A DNA stretch of 64,000 nt from Halarchaeum rubridurum (GCF_014647115.1 NZ_BMOO01000003.1:372001-436000); one strand, 5' to 3'. Counted from the stretch's first letter, positions 33,076 to 42,873 are shown. Numbers and translations are program-made. The notes: a model not told the origin generated them from the letters alone.

Positions 33076-34947
33076 TCACGGCCGGACACCCCAGAAGAAC
33101 GCGATTCCGAGCACGGTCACGACGGAGAGGAGGAGTTGGAGCGGCGCGCCGACGCGGAGGAAATCGGAGAAACGGTAGCCGCCGGGGCCGTAGACGAAGA
33201 GGTTCGTCTGGTAGCCGACGGGCGTCATGAACGCCGTCGAGGCCGCGAACGTGACCGCGAGGACGAACGCGAACGCGCTCGCCCCGATCGACTGGGCGGC
33301 GCTGGCGGCGACGGGAATCATCAACACGACGCTCGCATTGTTCGAGATCACGCTCGTCAACAGCCCCGTCGCGATGTAGAACACCCAGAGGACGCCGATG
33401 GCCGGGAGGACCGTCGCCGTCGTGGCGACCGTGTCGCCGAGGACGGCCGCCGCGCCCGTCTGCTGGAGGGCGGTGCCGAGCGGGATCACACCAGCGAGGA
33501 GGAAGATAACGTTCCACTCGACGGACGAGTAGAGCTCGTTCGGTTTGAGGACGCCGGTGAGAATCATCGCAACCACGCCGGCCAGCGCCGACGCAACGAT
33601 TGGGAGGACGCCCAGCGCCGGGAGGGCGACGACGCCGCCGACGATGCCGACCGCGTGCGGAATCTTCTCCTTCCGATAGGTGACGTCGTCGAACTCGTGG
33701 GCAACGATGAAGTCTTCGTTCTGCACGAGCCGTGAGAGGCTGTCCGGCGGTGCCTGTACGAGGAACGTGTCGCCGACTCGAATACGGATGTCTTCGAACC
33801 GGTCGCGAATGACGTCCCCGCGCGTCCGGAAGGCGAGGACGTTCGCGGAGTAGCGCTGTCGGAACGTCGAGCTGGCGAGGGTCTCCCCGACGAGAAACGA
33901 TCCCGAGGGGATGACCACTTCGACGAGTACCGGCTCCTCCTCGCTCGACTTGAGGTCGTCGTCGGCCTGCGGGCCGCCGAGGAACGTGAGGCCCTCGGCG
34001 TCCATGAGGCGTTCGAGCGTGTCCCGATTCGTCCGCAAGCGGAGCGTGTCGCCCTCTTGAATCTCCTTGCGGGCGAGCGGCTCGTCGAATTGCTCCCCGT
34101 GTCGAATGAGCTGAAGCACGTCGACGTCGAAGGTGTCGTCTTGGAACGCCTCCTCGACGGTCTTTCCGGCTAGCGTCGAGTTCGGGGAGACGACGACGTC
34201 AGCGAGAAACTCTTGGAGGGCGTACTCTTCGACGAGGTCCTCCTCCGCCGGTACGCGCTCCGGGAGTAGGCGGACGCCAACCGTCATGAGGTAGAGCGCA
34301 CCGACCGCGAACACGACGACGCCGAGCTTGGTGAACTCGAACATCCCGAACGCGTGCAGACCGAGGCCAGGTGACTCCGCGCCGAGTTGAGCGGCGATGT
34401 CGCTTGCGAGGATGTTCGTCGACGTCCCGACGACCGTCAGCGTTCCACCGAGCATCGACGCGAACGACAGCGGGATGAGGAGTTTCGACGGCGACGTCTT
34501 TCCGTTGTGCGCGAGGTCGGTGATGACGGGCACGAGGATAGCGACGACCGGCGTGTTGTTGATGAACCCCGAGACCGGACCGGTGATGCCAACCGTCGCG
34601 GCGAGCTGTTTGCGGCGATCCGTCCCGGCGAACGCGGCCATCTTCGATCCGAGCATCTGAACGATACCGGTTCGGTTGATTCCCGTACTCAGGATCAGCA
34701 TCGCCAAAACGGTGATCGTCGCGGGGCTGGCGAACCCGGCGATCCCCTCCTGCGCCGTGATACGCGTCCACGGCTCCAAGAGTATCAGGAGGACCATCAC
34801 GAGGATCGCGGTGACGTCGATTGGGAGCCATTCGGTGGCGAACAACGTGAGCGCGAGGAGAATGAGCGCGAACACGACGAGCATATCCGCCGTAAGTGGG
34901 GTGGATTCCAACCCCAGAAGTGCCAACGGAACGGCGAAGAAAGACAT
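33076..34947 (-). CDS. SLC13-family permease with two TrkA-C (RCK_C) domains
   Basis: 623 residues. N-terminal membrane half (about 1-230) with INNTPVVAILVPV and SFASMLGGTLTVVGTSTNILAS, the SLC13/DASS signature. Two cytoplasmic RCK_C regulatory domains follow (about 240-410; LAGKTVEEAF, VGETLASSTFRQRY and EGDTLRLR). The C-terminal membrane half (about 430-623) has VISNNASVVLMIPVA and TPVGYQTNLFVYGPGGY, the inverted-repeat copy. Transports a divalent anion (sulfate, dicarboxylate or arsenite-like); which one is unknown. The minus-strand T-rich GCCCTTTTCCC near 34970-34980 is a plausible promoter. It interrupts the usual mevalonate gene cluster. Confidence 0.85.
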   Translation of the reverse strand: MSFFAVPLALLGLESTPLTADMLVVFALILLALTLFATEWLPIDVTAILVMVLLILLEPWTRITAQEGIAGFASPATITVLAMLILSTGINRTGIVQMLGSKMAAFAGTDRRKQLAATVGITGPVSGFINNTPVVAILVPVITDLAHNGKTSPSKLLIPLSFASMLGGTLTVVGTSTNILASDIAAQLGAESPGLGLHAFGMFEFTKLGVVVFAVGALYLMTVGVRLLPERVPAEEDLVEEYALQEFLADVVVSPNSTLAGKTVEEAFQDDTFDVDVLQLIRHGEQFDEPLARKEIQEGDTLRLRTNRDTLERLMDAEGLTFLGGPQADDDLKSSEEEPVLVEVVIPSGSFLVGETLASSTFRQRYSANVLAFRTRGDVIRDRFEDIRIRVGDTFLVQAPPDSLSRLVQNEDFIVAHEFDDVTYRKEKIPHAVGIVGGVVALPALGVLPIVASALAGVVAMILTGVLKPNELYSSVEWNVIFLLAGVIPLGTALQQTGAAAVLGDTVATTATVLPAIGVLWVFYIATGLLTSVISNNASVVLMIPVAASAAQSIGASAFAFVLAVTFAASTAFMTPVGYQTNLFVYGPGGYRFSDFLRVGAPLQLLLSVVTVLGIAFFWGVRP

Positions 34948-35414
34948 ACGTAGTTATCGCAGCGACGAGGGAAAAGGGCTAGTATCGAACGCGACGGGCC
35001 CGCCCGAACGACCGAACTCAACCACTGGACTATCGCACTGGCGAGCCCCCGACGAGCGGTACGGTAGACAGACTGCCACGCGTGAGAGGACACGGGCGAG
35101 AACGGCGATACTCGCTCGCCCGTCCGCCCCGTGCCGTCGACTCTCACTCCCCGGGTTCGTCGCGTAGACGTTCCGGCAGCGGGCCACGTCCTCGACACCG
35201 TCCCTCTTCGCCCAGTCTCGGACTCTCGTGAGGTGGAAACGAGCATGGGGACGACCGCCGTGAGAGGGGGCGCGTCCAGCGCACCGCGAATCGCCACGGC
35301 GTTCGGGTGGCGACGTCCCGGGCCGGAAGGGCCTTTGCCTCGGCGTCTGGTACAGATGGGCGTGCCCCTCTCTCCTCAGGACCGACCCGCCACCCGAACG
35401 GACGTGAGACGCCA
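34948..35414. other. 467-bp intergenic region between the two transporters
   Basis: No gene is supported. It holds a plausible promoter for the SLC13 gene (minus, near 34970-34980), an inverted repeat CGGGCGAG/CTCGCCCG (35093-35100 and 35115-35122) and a CTTTGCC element (35333-35339) that may drive the AEC transporter. A 20-codon ORF (35356-35418) ends in TGA overlapping the GTG start of that transporter. ORFs on both strands elsewhere look non-coding. Confidence 0.5.
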
Positions 35415-36374
35415 GTGAGCCTCCTCGGCGCGTTCACGTCGGCTATCCTGCCCATCGTCGCCATCGCCGCCGTCGGCTACGCCATCGGGCGCACCACCGA
35501 CGTCGCCGTCGGCCCGCTCAACACCGTCGCGCTCAACTTCTTCCTCCCCGCGCTCGTCTTCCACGGCATCGCCACGACGACCCTCGGCGGGGACGCGGTC
35601 GCCTCGCTCGTCGTCGCCGTCGTCGCCTACCTCCTCGCGCTCATGGCGCTCGCGTACGTCGCCGGCCGGGTCCTCGACGTCCCCGAGACGCTGCTCTCCG
35701 GTATCGTGCTCGCCAGCGCCTTCCCAAACTCGGGCTTCGTCGGCATCCCGCTCACGGGCTTCGTCTTCGGCGACCTCGGACGGACGACGGCCACCGTCTT
35801 CCTCACCGTACAGAGCGTCGTCCTCTACACCCTCGGCGTCTACGTCGTCTCCGCCCGCGAGGGTGACGCGGCCGGCGTGACGAGCGCCCTCCGCGAGGTC
35901 TTTCGCCTCCCGCTCGTCTACGCCGTCGCCGCCGCGGCGCTCGTCCGCCTCCTCAGTGTCGTCCCGCCCGTCGACGGCACGGTCATGACGACCGTGGATA
36001 GCGTCGGCGCCGCGTCCGTCCCGCTCATGCTCACCGTCGTCGGCATCCAACTCGCCGACGTCGACCTCGGCCACCTCCGCCCGACCGCGCTCCCCGCCGC
36101 GCTCAAACTCGGCGTCGCGCCGCTCGTCGGGGGCCTCATCGCGCTCGCCGTCGGCTTCACGAACCCGGCCGTCGCCAACGTCTTCGTCCTCGAATGCGCG
36201 ACGCCCGCCGCCGTCACGCCGCTCGCGCTCGTCATCGCCTACCGGAGCGCGAGCGCCGACGACGCCGTCGACACCGCCGAGTACATGAGCACCGTCATCT
36301 TCGTCACGACGGTCGCGAGCGTCGTCGTCCTCACCGGCCTCGTCGCCGCCATCAGAGGCGGCTACCTCTTCTGA
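35415..36374 (+). CDS. AEC-family (auxin efflux carrier-like) transporter
   Basis: 319 residues with GTG start at 35415 (VSLLGAFTSAILPIVAIAAVGY). About ten membrane spans. The family hallmarks LNFFLPALVFHGIA and ASAFPNSGFVGIPL lie in the first half, and the second half repeats the fold (VECATPAAVTPLALVIAYR). AEC transporters move organic anions such as malonate or malate. Alternative in-frame start at 35307 would add a basic, non-hydrophobic leader and is rejected. It lies convergent with ipk and is inserted within the mevalonate cluster. Confidence 0.88.
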   Translation: MSLLGAFTSAILPIVAIAAVGYAIGRTTDVAVGPLNTVALNFFLPALVFHGIATTTLGGDAVASLVVAVVAYLLALMALAYVAGRVLDVPETLLSGIVLASAFPNSGFVGIPLTGFVFGDLGRTTATVFLTVQSVVLYTLGVYVVSAREGDAAGVTSALREVFRLPLVYAVAAAALVRLLSVVPPVDGTVMTTVDSVGAASVPLMLTVVGIQLADVDLGHLRPTALPAALKLGVAPLVGGLIALAVGFTNPAVANVFVLECATPAAVTPLALVIAYRSASADDAVDTAEYMSTVIFVTTVASVVVLTGLVAAIRGGYLF

Positions 36375-36380
36375 CGGCCC

Positions 36381-37115
36381 CTACCGGACCAGCGTCCCCG
36401 GCGTCCCGCCGTCGAGGAAGTCGCCGAGCGCGTCCGGCCCGAAGACGGAGGCGGGCGCGCGGAGGCCGAGGAGCGCGCGGACCTTCGCCGCCATCCCGCC
36501 CGTGACGTCCGTGTCGTCGCTCCCGCCGAGGTAGCGCTCGACGTCCGCGTAGTTCTCGATGTCGGGGATGACCGTTCCCGCGTCGTCGAGGACGCCGTCG
36601 ACGGTCGAGCAGACGCCGACGCGCTCGGCGTCGAGGCCGGCCGCGAGCGCGACGACGAGTTCGTCGCCGCTCAGAATCGTCGCGCCCGCATCCGCGTGCG
36701 TCACGACGTCGCCGTGGAGCACCGGGACGAACCCCTCGTCGCGTTTCGTCGCGACGGTGTCCGTCGGAAGCGAGAGGGTGCCGTCCGCGTTCCGGTGGCC
36801 CGCCGAGTGCGGGTGGTGTGGGACCGCGGGCACGCCGCGCTCGCAGAGCGCGTCACAGACCACGTCGTTCAACTCTCGCATCGCGCCGTGTATCTCCCGG
36901 ACCGCCGTCGCCTCACGCGTTCCGTCCGTCCGCGAGACGTCGTGGGCGGCCGCGTGCGGGTGGCCGAACGACCCGCCACCGTGGACGAGGACGAGGTCGT
37001 CGGCGCCCGACGCGGCAATCGCGTCCGCGGCGTCCGCGAGCGCGGGCCCGTCGACGGTGTCCGTCGCGTCCTTCTCCGTGACGACGCTCCCGCCGAGTTT
37101 CAGGACGACGGTCAT
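36381..37115 (-). CDS. ipk: Isopentenyl phosphate kinase
   Basis: 244 residues from the ATG at 37115. Amino-acid-kinase fold: N-terminal VLKLGGSVVT, the catalytic His in HGGGSFGHPHA, HGDVV and STVDGVLDD. It phosphorylates isopentenyl phosphate to IPP in the archaeal mevalonate pathway. The ATG overlaps the mvk stop by ATGA. The longer in-frame reading upstream lies within mvk and is a shadow. Confidence 0.95.
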   Translation of the reverse strand: MTVVLKLGGSVVTEKDATDTVDGPALADAADAIAASGADDLVLVHGGGSFGHPHAAAHDVSRTDGTREATAVREIHGAMRELNDVVCDALCERGVPAVPHHPHSAGHRNADGTLSLPTDTVATKRDEGFVPVLHGDVVTHADAGATILSGDELVVALAAGLDAERVGVCSTVDGVLDDAGTVIPDIENYADVERYLGGSDDTDVTGGMAAKVRALLGLRAPASVFGPDALGDFLDGGTPGTLVR

Positions 37116-38095
37116 TCGGCGCGCACCCCCTCGGTTGCGAGTTCGGCGCGGAACGACTCGTCGCACGCCGGCGTGAGCGAGAGCGCGGTCTCCGCGCCCG
37201 TCCCGTCGTCGAGCGCGACGATACAGCCGCCGCCGCCCGCCCCGGTCAGCTTCGCGCCCGCCGCACCGCCCTCGCGGGCCGCCCACACCATCTCGTCGAG
37301 CGAGCGCGCGGAGACGCCGAGCGCCGCCAGCAGGCCGTGGTTCACGTCCATCAGACGCCCGAGCTCCGCGACGTCGCCCTCGCGGAGCGCGTCCTCGCCC
37401 CGACGGACGAGGTCGCCGATGGAGGAGACGGTGTCGCGCGCGAAGTCGTACTCCTCGCGGAGCGCGCGCACGCCCGCGACGAGCTCGCCCGTGTCGTGGC
37501 TCGTCCCGTCGTACCCCACGACGAACGGGAGGTCCGGCGTCGCCAGCGTCCGGCAGTCCGACCCCTCGACGCGGACCGCCCCACCCATCGCCGAGCAGAA
37601 CGTGTCCGCCCGCGAGGCCTCGCCGCTCTGCACCGCCTTCTCCACCTCGTAGGCGCGCTCGGCGACGGCCTCCGGTGCGAGGTCGACGCCGAGTTCGCGC
37701 GCCGCCGCATCGATGGCGGCGACGACGACCGCCGCGGAGGAGCCGAGCCCCGCGCCGAGCGGGATGTCGCTCTCTATCGTGACGTCGAGGCCGGCGTCCG
37801 GCCGGTCGGCCGCGTCGCGCGCCGTCGCCATCGCCTCGTCCACGTATCCCATCGCGGCCTCGACGAGCGGCGTCGGCACGTCCACGTCCGGCGCGTCGTC
37901 GCCCGCCCCGTACTCCACGGTGAACCCGTCGAGCGTGAGGTCCGCCGCGCTCACCCGCTGTCGGTCGTCGCCGCGCTCCGCGACCGTCACCGTCGCGCGG
38001 CGCTCTATCGCACAGGGCACCGCGGGTTCGCCGTAGACGACCGCGTGCTCCCCGAAGAGGTACACCTTCCCCGGGGCGCTCGAACTCGTCGGCAT
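37112..38095 (-). CDS. mvk: Mevalonate kinase
   Basis: 327 residues from the ATG at 38095. GHMP kinase motifs: APGKVYLFGEHAVVYGEPA (motif 1), DIPLGAGLGSSAAVVVA (ATP-binding motif 2, about residue 110) and AKLTGAGGGGCIVAL (motif 3). It phosphorylates mevalonate with ATP. TATA-like TACTTAG near 38116-38122 (minus) precedes it. Translationally coupled to ipk. Confidence 0.96.
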   Translation of the reverse strand: MPTSSSAPGKVYLFGEHAVVYGEPAVPCAIERRATVTVAERGDDRQRVSAADLTLDGFTVEYGAGDDAPDVDVPTPLVEAAMGYVDEAMATARDAADRPDAGLDVTIESDIPLGAGLGSSAAVVVAAIDAAARELGVDLAPEAVAERAYEVEKAVQSGEASRADTFCSAMGGAVRVEGSDCRTLATPDLPFVVGYDGTSHDTGELVAGVRALREEYDFARDTVSSIGDLVRRGEDALREGDVAELGRLMDVNHGLLAALGVSARSLDEMVWAAREGGAAGAKLTGAGGGGCIVALDDGTGAETALSLTPACDESFRAELATEGVRAE

Positions 38096-38182
38096 ACCCG
38101 AACACGCGGCGGCCGGGCCTAAGTACCCTTTCGCTTCGACGCCGGCCACGCCACCTATGCCCGCCGCCGGCCAAACGGCGGT

Positions 38183-38995
38183 ATGCGCCCCGTCATCGAC
38201 CACGTCCCGTTCGCCGGCCCCGACCTCGACGCGCTCGTCGAGCGCTTCGAGAACGCCGGCTTCGCCCCACAGTACGGCGGCGAACGCACCGCGACCGGGA
38301 CGGAGAGCGCGATGATCGTCCTCCCGGACGGCTCCGCGCTCGAACTCCTCGCGCCCACCAACACCGACACCAACGCCGACGACGGTCACTGGCCCGACTT
38401 CACCGCCGCCGACGCCGGCCCCTGCGCGTGGGGCGTCGACGCCGGCAGCGTCCACAGCGAACTCCAGCGCGCGATCAGCCACGACGTCACCGTTCGGGGC
38501 CCCCTCCGCGAGCGCCGCGAGACCGACCGCGGCGTCGCCGAGTGGGACGTCGGCTTCCTCGGCGGCCCCGACTCCCCGCTCCCCTTCGTCGTCTCCGACC
38601 GGACGCCCCGCGAGTACCGCGTCCCCGATAGCGCCCTCTACGGCTCGCCGCTCTCCGGCGTCGGTCGCGTCGTCCTCGCCGTCGACGACCTCGACGACGC
38701 CGTCGCGCGCTTCACCGACCTCTATCGGCTCCCCGCACCCGAGCGCGACCACGACGGTACGTTCGGCGCGCTCGCCGCCTTCCCCGGACAGGACGTCGTC
38801 CTCTGCGAACCGGACGAGGGGCCGGTCCGCGAACGCGTCGAGCGCTTCGGCGCGTGTCCGGCCACCGTCCTCCTCACCGGCGACGTCTCCGACGCCGCCG
38901 CACACCACCCGCTCCACGGCGGCCGCACCCTCTTCGGCAAGCGCGTCCGCTTCGTCGACGGCTTCGACACCCGACTCGGCGTCGTCGAGCGCTGA
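38183..38995 (+). CDS. VOC/glyoxalase-like domain protein
   Basis: 270 residues with two betaalphabetabetabeta modules: residues 1-120 begin PVIDHVPFAGPDLDALVERF, and residues about 155-265 begin GVGRVVLAVDDLDDAVARFTDLY. The first module keeps a His and Glu (ALELLAP) in metal-ligand positions. Related to glyoxalase-like_3 proteins. Substrate unknown; divergent from mvk. Confidence 0.8.
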   Translation: MRPVIDHVPFAGPDLDALVERFENAGFAPQYGGERTATGTESAMIVLPDGSALELLAPTNTDTNADDGHWPDFTAADAGPCAWGVDAGSVHSELQRAISHDVTVRGPLRERRETDRGVAEWDVGFLGGPDSPLPFVVSDRTPREYRVPDSALYGSPLSGVGRVVLAVDDLDDAVARFTDLYRLPAPERDHDGTFGALAAFPGQDVVLCEPDEGPVRERVERFGACPATVLLTGDVSDAAAHHPLHGGRTLFGKRVRFVDGFDTRLGVVER

Positions 38996-39123
38996 CGGCG
39001 CTCACCGAAGACACCGGTACTGATACGACACACCTGCACTGACACGACGACCAGGGGCACACAGACGACGGCGTCGCCACTCCCGGCCCGGACCCGTGAG
39101 CGTCGAAAGGAAGAGTCGTCGGC

Positions 39124-39876
39124 TTAAATCTCGCTCTCGAAGTCCTCGAGACTGTAGGACGGCTCCGCGCCGCGCTTGTCGAGAACCTCGTTCGCGAGCA
39201 GCCAGTAGACGACCGAGAGCGCGCGTCGACCCTTGTTGTTCGTCGGAACGACGAGGTCGACGTTGCTCGTGGAGTTGTTCGAGTCGCACATCGCGATCAC
39301 GGGGATACCGACCGTAATCGCCTCCTTGACGGCCTGGCTGTCGCCGATGGGGTCCGTGACGACCAGCACGTCCGGCTCGATGTAGCCGTCGTACTGCGGG
39401 TTCGTCAGCGTCCCCGGGATGAAGCGACCCGTCCGGGCGCGCGCACCGACCGCGTCCGCGAACTTCTCCGCGGGGAAGCGACCGTACTGACGCGAGGAGG
39501 TCACGAGGACCTGCTCGGGGTCGTAGTTGGCGAGGAACTCCGCGGCCGTGCGGATGCGCTCGTCCGTGCGCGAGACGTCGAGGACGTAGAGGCCATCCGT
39601 CCGCACGCGGTGGATGAAGCGCTCCATGTCCTGCGTCTTCTGCTGTGTGCCGATGTGGACACCCGCGGCGAGGTAATCCTCGACCGGGATGAGGAGGTCG
39701 GCGTCCTCGTCTGGCATTACGTCTTCCGTCCCTGCGGCCGGCTCGGGGGCCTCCGTGGCGTCGGCGTCGTCGGCGGCGTCCGCCTCGACGTCGACGTCGA
39801 CGTCGGTCGCCTCGGACTCCGCGTCCGCCTCGGGGGCGTCCTCGAGTTCGGCCTCGCTGTCTTCGTGCTCGCTCAT
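39124..39876 (-). CDS. rps2: 30S ribosomal protein S2 (uS2)
   Basis: 250 residues. The first 60 are an acidic Asp/Glu/Ala extension (haloarchaeal), then the S2 core: [64 protein letters not shown] and [20 protein letters not shown]. Start overlaps the eno stop by ATGA. Last gene of the rpl18e-rpl13-rps9-rpoN-rpoK-eno-rps2 operon. Confidence 0.96.
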   Translation of the reverse strand: MSEHEDSEAELEDAPEADAESEATDVDVDVEADAADDADATEAPEPAAGTEDVMPDEDADLLIPVEDYLAAGVHIGTQQKTQDMERFIHRVRTDGLYVLDVSRTDERIRTAAEFLANYDPEQVLVTSSRQYGRFPAEKFADAVGARARTGRFIPGTLTNPQYDGYIEPDVLVVTDPIGDSQAVKEAITVGIPVIAMCDSNNSTSNVDLVVPTNNKGRRALSVVYWLLANEVLDKRGAEPSYSLEDFESEI

Positions 39877-41072
39877 AGTGCCTCGTCCGCGATGCGGATG
39901 AGTTCGTTCAGCTTGGCAGTGCGCTCGCCCCCGACCGTGCCCGTCTTGATGAACGGGGCGTCGGTCGCGACGGCGAGGTGTGCGATGGTCGCGTCCTCAG
40001 TCTCACCGCTCCGGTGGCTGACGACCGTCTCGTAGCCGTTCCGGGTGGCGAGTTCGATGGCGTCGAAGGCGTCGCTGAGGGTGCCGATCTGGTTCGGCTT
40101 GATGAGGATGCTGTTCGCCGCGTCGACGTCGATCCCCGCTTCGAGGCGCTCGACGTTCGTGACGAACAGGTCGTCGCCGCAGATCAGCGTCTGCGAGCCG
40201 ACGCGCTCGGTGAGTTCCGCGAACGCCTCGTAGGCGTCCTCGTCGAGCGGGTCCTCGACGTACGCGAGGTCGTACTCGTCGACCAGTCCGGCGACGTAGT
40301 CGATCTGCTCCTCGGTGGAGCGGACCTCGTCACCGTAGACGTACTCGCCGTCCTCGAAGGTCTCGGCCGCCGCCATGTCGAGACCGAACTTGATCTCGAA
40401 GCCGACGTCGTCCGACACCGTCTCGACGGCCTCCTCGACGAGCTCGAACGCTTCCGCGTCCGAGATCGAGGGGGCCCACGCGCCTTCGTCGCCCTTCGCC
40501 GCGGGCGTCCCGCGCTCCTCCAGCAGCGAGCCGATCTCGCCGTGAACCTGCGCGTTCGCGAAGACGGCGTCCTTCACGCTCGGCGCGCCGACGGGTGCGG
40601 AGAGGAACTCCTGAATCGCCGTGGCCTCCTGGGCGTGCTCGCCACCGCCGACGACGTTCCCGAGGGGAATCGGGAAGTTGCCGCCCCGGAAAGCACCGCC
40701 GAGGTGCTGGTAGAGCGGCGCGCCGAGGACGTCCGCCGCGGCCTTCGCCGCCGCCATGCTGATGGCGACCGCGGAGTTCGCGCCGATCTCCGAGAAGTCC
40801 TCGGTACCGTCCGCCGCGCGCAGGGTGTCGTCCACCTCGCGCTGGTCGCCGGCGTAGACGCGCCCTTCGAGACGCGGCACCGCGTGCTCGCGGGCCGCCG
40901 CGATGGCTTCGTTGACCGGCAGCTCGATGGCCTCGTACTCGCCAGTGGACGCCCCGGAGGGCGCGGCCGCGCGGCCGAAGCCGCCCGACTCGGTGAGCAC
41001 GTCGGCCTCCACGGTCTTGTTGCCGCGCGAGTCGAGGACCGCGCGCAGGCGAACCGTTTCGATGCGTGTCAT
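39873..41072 (-). CDS. eno: Enolase
   Basis: 399 residues. Landmarks: N-terminal [13 protein letters not shown], the Mg/catalytic loop [23 protein letters not shown], the catalytic Lys in [16 protein letters not shown] and [18 protein letters not shown]. It dehydrates 2-phosphoglycerate to phosphoenolpyruvate. Overlaps rpoK stop (TAATG) upstream and rps2 downstream. Confidence 0.97.
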   Translation of the reverse strand: MTRIETVRLRAVLDSRGNKTVEADVLTESGGFGRAAAPSGASTGEYEAIELPVNEAIAAAREHAVPRLEGRVYAGDQREVDDTLRAADGTEDFSEIGANSAVAISMAAAKAAADVLGAPLYQHLGGAFRGGNFPIPLGNVVGGGEHAQEATAIQEFLSAPVGAPSVKDAVFANAQVHGEIGSLLEERGTPAAKGDEGAWAPSISDAEAFELVEEAVETVSDDVGFEIKFGLDMAAAETFEDGEYVYGDEVRSTEEQIDYVAGLVDEYDLAYVEDPLDEDAYEAFAELTERVGSQTLICGDDLFVTNVERLEAGIDVDAANSILIKPNQIGTLSDAFDAIELATRNGYETVVSHRSGETEDATIAHLAVATDAPFIKTGTVGGERTAKLNELIRIADEAL

Positions 41073-41242
41073 TACTGTTCCCTCCGGACGGTGAACGGGA
41101 GCACGTCAGCGTCGTACTCCTCGGCGGCGATCAGGATCGGCTCCGTCTGGTCGGTGTCGACCAGGACCGGCGCGCCGTAGGAGACCTGGAGCGCTCGCGC
41201 CCCGATGATGCGTGCTTTCTCGTAGCGGTTGAAGTCGGGCAT
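41072..41242 (-). CDS. rpoK: DNA-directed RNA polymerase subunit K (Rpb6/omega)
   Basis: 56 residues, ATG at 41242. Sequence begins [20 protein letters not shown] and ends PFTVRREQ, the RpoK signature ([18 protein letters not shown]). It stabilises the clamp of archaeal RNA polymerase. Overlaps the stop of rpoN (TAATG) upstream and the start of eno downstream. Confidence 0.95.
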   Translation of the reverse strand: MPDFNRYEKARIIGARALQVSYGAPVLVDTDQTEPILIAAEEYDADVLPFTVRREQ

Positions 41243-41442
41243 TACTGGTAGGGGGAGACCACGTCGACGAGGTCCTGGTGCGAGACGAACATCCGCCGAC
41301 AGCAGTGTCTGTCGAGGCCGAGGTCGTCGAGGACCTCCGCGGGGTCCTCGTCGCCCTCCTTGTTCGCCGCGCGCGCCTTGAACTCCTCCCAGTGTTCACC
41401 GATGACGGTGCCGCACGTGAAACACCGGACTGGTACCATCAT
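41242..41442 (-). CDS. rpoN: DNA-directed RNA polymerase subunit N (Rpb10)
   Basis: 66 residues from the ATG at 41442 ([11 protein letters not shown]). Zinc-binding RCFTCG and the CCRRMF motif define RpoN/Rpb10. A second in-frame ATG lies 3 bases later (41439); either could serve. Linked to rps9 by a 10-nt gap. Confidence 0.96.
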   Translation of the reverse strand: MMVPVRCFTCGTVIGEHWEEFKARAANKEGDEDPAEVLDDLGLDRHCCRRMFVSHQDLVDVVSPYQ

Positions 41443-41452
41443 GATGTATCCC

Positions 41453-41851
41453 TCAGCGGTAGGACTTCTGGTAGCGCGCCCGCGCACCGGGCCCGCCCCA
41501 CTTCTTCGGCTCCTTGCGCCGCGCGTCGTTGACGAGGAGCTGACGGTCGAACTCCATGAACGCGTCGCGGAGCTCGGCGTCGTTGCGGAACTCGACGATG
41601 CCGCGCGCGATGGCGGTGCGGACGGCGTCCGCCTGACCGGCGTAGCCGCCGCCGCTCACGCTGACGTCGACGTCGATCTCGTCGCGGATGTCCGCGCCCG
41701 CGATGCGGAACGGCTCCAGCATCTTGAGACGCGACATCTCGGGGTCGACGAGTTCGACGGGCGTCGAGTTGATTCGCACGCGACCCTCGCCTTCGGTGAC
41801 CGTCGCGCGGGCGACGGCCGTCTTCTTCTTGCCGCTCGTGTTGGTTACCAT
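41453..41851 (-). CDS. rps9: 30S ribosomal protein S9 (uS9)
   Basis: 132 residues. S9 features: [41 protein letters not shown] and the C-terminal [15 protein letters not shown] reaching the P-site tRNA. Start overlaps the rpl13 stop by 7 nt. Confidence 0.97.
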   Translation of the reverse strand: MVTNTSGKKKTAVARATVTEGEGRVRINSTPVELVDPEMSRLKMLEPFRIAGADIRDEIDVDVSVSGGGYAGQADAVRTAIARGIVEFRNDAELRDAFMEFDRQLLVNDARRKEPKKWGGPGARARYQKSYR

Positions 41852-42282
41852 GTCTTGTTAGCACCCAGTTCCTCGGAGATTTCGCCGAGGGAGACGAACT
41901 TGATGTTCGAGAGGCGGTCGAGCGAGGTGCCCTCAAGCACCTCGCCGTCCTCGTCGAACTGGTTTCCGACGTAGAGGCGGACGTTCTCGAACGCCTCGCG
42001 GCCGCGGTCCGTCTTGTACGGGAGCATCCCGCGCACGGCGCGCTTGAAGATGCGGTCCGGACGCTTCGGGTAGTACGGCCCGCTGTCCGAGCCAAGCTCG
42101 GCGCGCTTGCGGTACGTCCCGAGGACGTCCTCCTCGTTCCCCGTGATGACCGCGTCCTCCGCGTTGACGACGGCCACCGTCTGGCCGTCGAGCGCGAGTT
42201 CCGCGACGTTCGATGCGACGCGACCCATGATACAGTCGCGGGCGTCGACGACGACGTCCGCGTCGAATTCTGCGGCGCTCAT
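41845..42282 (-). CDS. rpl13: 50S ribosomal protein L13 (uL13)
   Basis: 145 residues. [22 protein letters not shown] and [19 protein letters not shown] are typical of archaeal L13. ATG overlaps the rpl18e stop by ATGA; overlaps rps9 downstream. Confidence 0.97.
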   Translation of the reverse strand: MSAAEFDADVVVDARDCIMGRVASNVAELALDGQTVAVVNAEDAVITGNEEDVLGTYRKRAELGSDSGPYYPKRPDRIFKRAVRGMLPYKTDRGREAFENVRLYVGNQFDEDGEVLEGTSLDRLSNIKFVSLGEISEELGANKTW

Positions 42283-42632
42283 CGGATCACCCGGACGTCG
42301 GACCCTTCGGGGTTCTGTTCGACTGCCTGTGCTAGTTGGACGACGTCGCCGTCCGCGTGCTCGATCTTCGTCTCCGCGCTGGACGAAAAGTCCACCGCGG
42401 CGACGGTCACGGACTTCCGGAGGGCGCCCGAACCGAGCACCTTGCCGGGGACGACGACCGTCTCGTCCTCGTTCGCGTACCGTTCGATGCGACTCAGATT
42501 CACCTCAGCGTGCGTCGAGCGCGGCTTCTCCAGCCGGTCTGCGACGTCATGCCAAACGTCCGCACCCGAATCGCGGGCGACGGATTTGAGTTGGGCGATG
42601 AGACTACTGAGTCTCGGGCTCGTCTTGCTCAT
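42279..42632 (-). CDS. rpl18e: 50S ribosomal protein L18e (eL18)
   Basis: 117 residues from the ATG at 42632 ([16 protein letters not shown]). Core pattern [29 protein letters not shown]. The in-frame reading to 42737 would translate the tRNA-Leu and is rejected. It begins 36 nt after the 3' end of tRNA-Leu and starts the operon running to rps2. Confidence 0.95.
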   Translation of the reverse strand: MSKTSPRLSSLIAQLKSVARDSGADVWHDVADRLEKPRSTHAEVNLSRIERYANEDETVVVPGKVLGSGALRKSVTVAAVDFSSSAETKIEHADGDVVQLAQAVEQNPEGSDVRVIR

Positions 42633-42668
42633 GCTTCTGGCTCCTGATGAGAGTATAGGGGTGTGGAG

Positions 42669-42753
42669 TGCAGGGAGCAGGATTTGAACCTGCGAACTCC
42701 TACGAGACAGCGCCCTGAACGCTGCGCCTTTGGCCAAACTTGGCTATCCCTGC
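42669..42753 (-). tRNA. tRNA-Leu (anticodon CAG)
   Basis: An 85-nt class II tRNA with a long variable arm. Acceptor GCAGGGA/TCCCTGC, anticodon stem CAGCG/CGCTG with loop TTCAGGG, anticodon CAG (complement of 42715-42717), T-arm GCAGG-TTCAAAT-CCTGC, discriminator A. CCA is not encoded. No T-run follows; rpl18e starts 36 nt later, so co-transcription and processing are likely. Confidence 0.96.
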
Positions 42754-42826
42754 ACGCCCACTGAGAAGGCGCGGTCTTACCGACGACACATTGTTCCCGC
42801 CGCCCCGTAAAGGGACTTTCGATCCC

Positions 42827-42873
42827 CCACCGGCGCGCACCCGTCGCTACGGGCGTCGGGCGAGCGCCGGTGG
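42827..42873 (-). other. Nested hairpin between rpoD and tRNA-Leu
   Basis: Outer 10-bp stem CCACCGGCGC (42827-42836) with GCGCCGGTGG (42864-42873), enclosing CCCGT/ACGGG (42840-42844 and 42849-42853). On the minus strand it lies 25-72 nt after the rpoD stop and upstream of tRNA-Leu, so it may end or stabilise the rpoD mRNA or guide processing. Confidence 0.7.

Noticed and set aside
34990-35050. Short tRNA-like segment (minus-strand ATAGTCCAGTGGTTGAG, resembling a D-arm)
   Set aside because: No anticodon arm, T-arm or closing acceptor could be drawn around it; similarity is short and probably chance.
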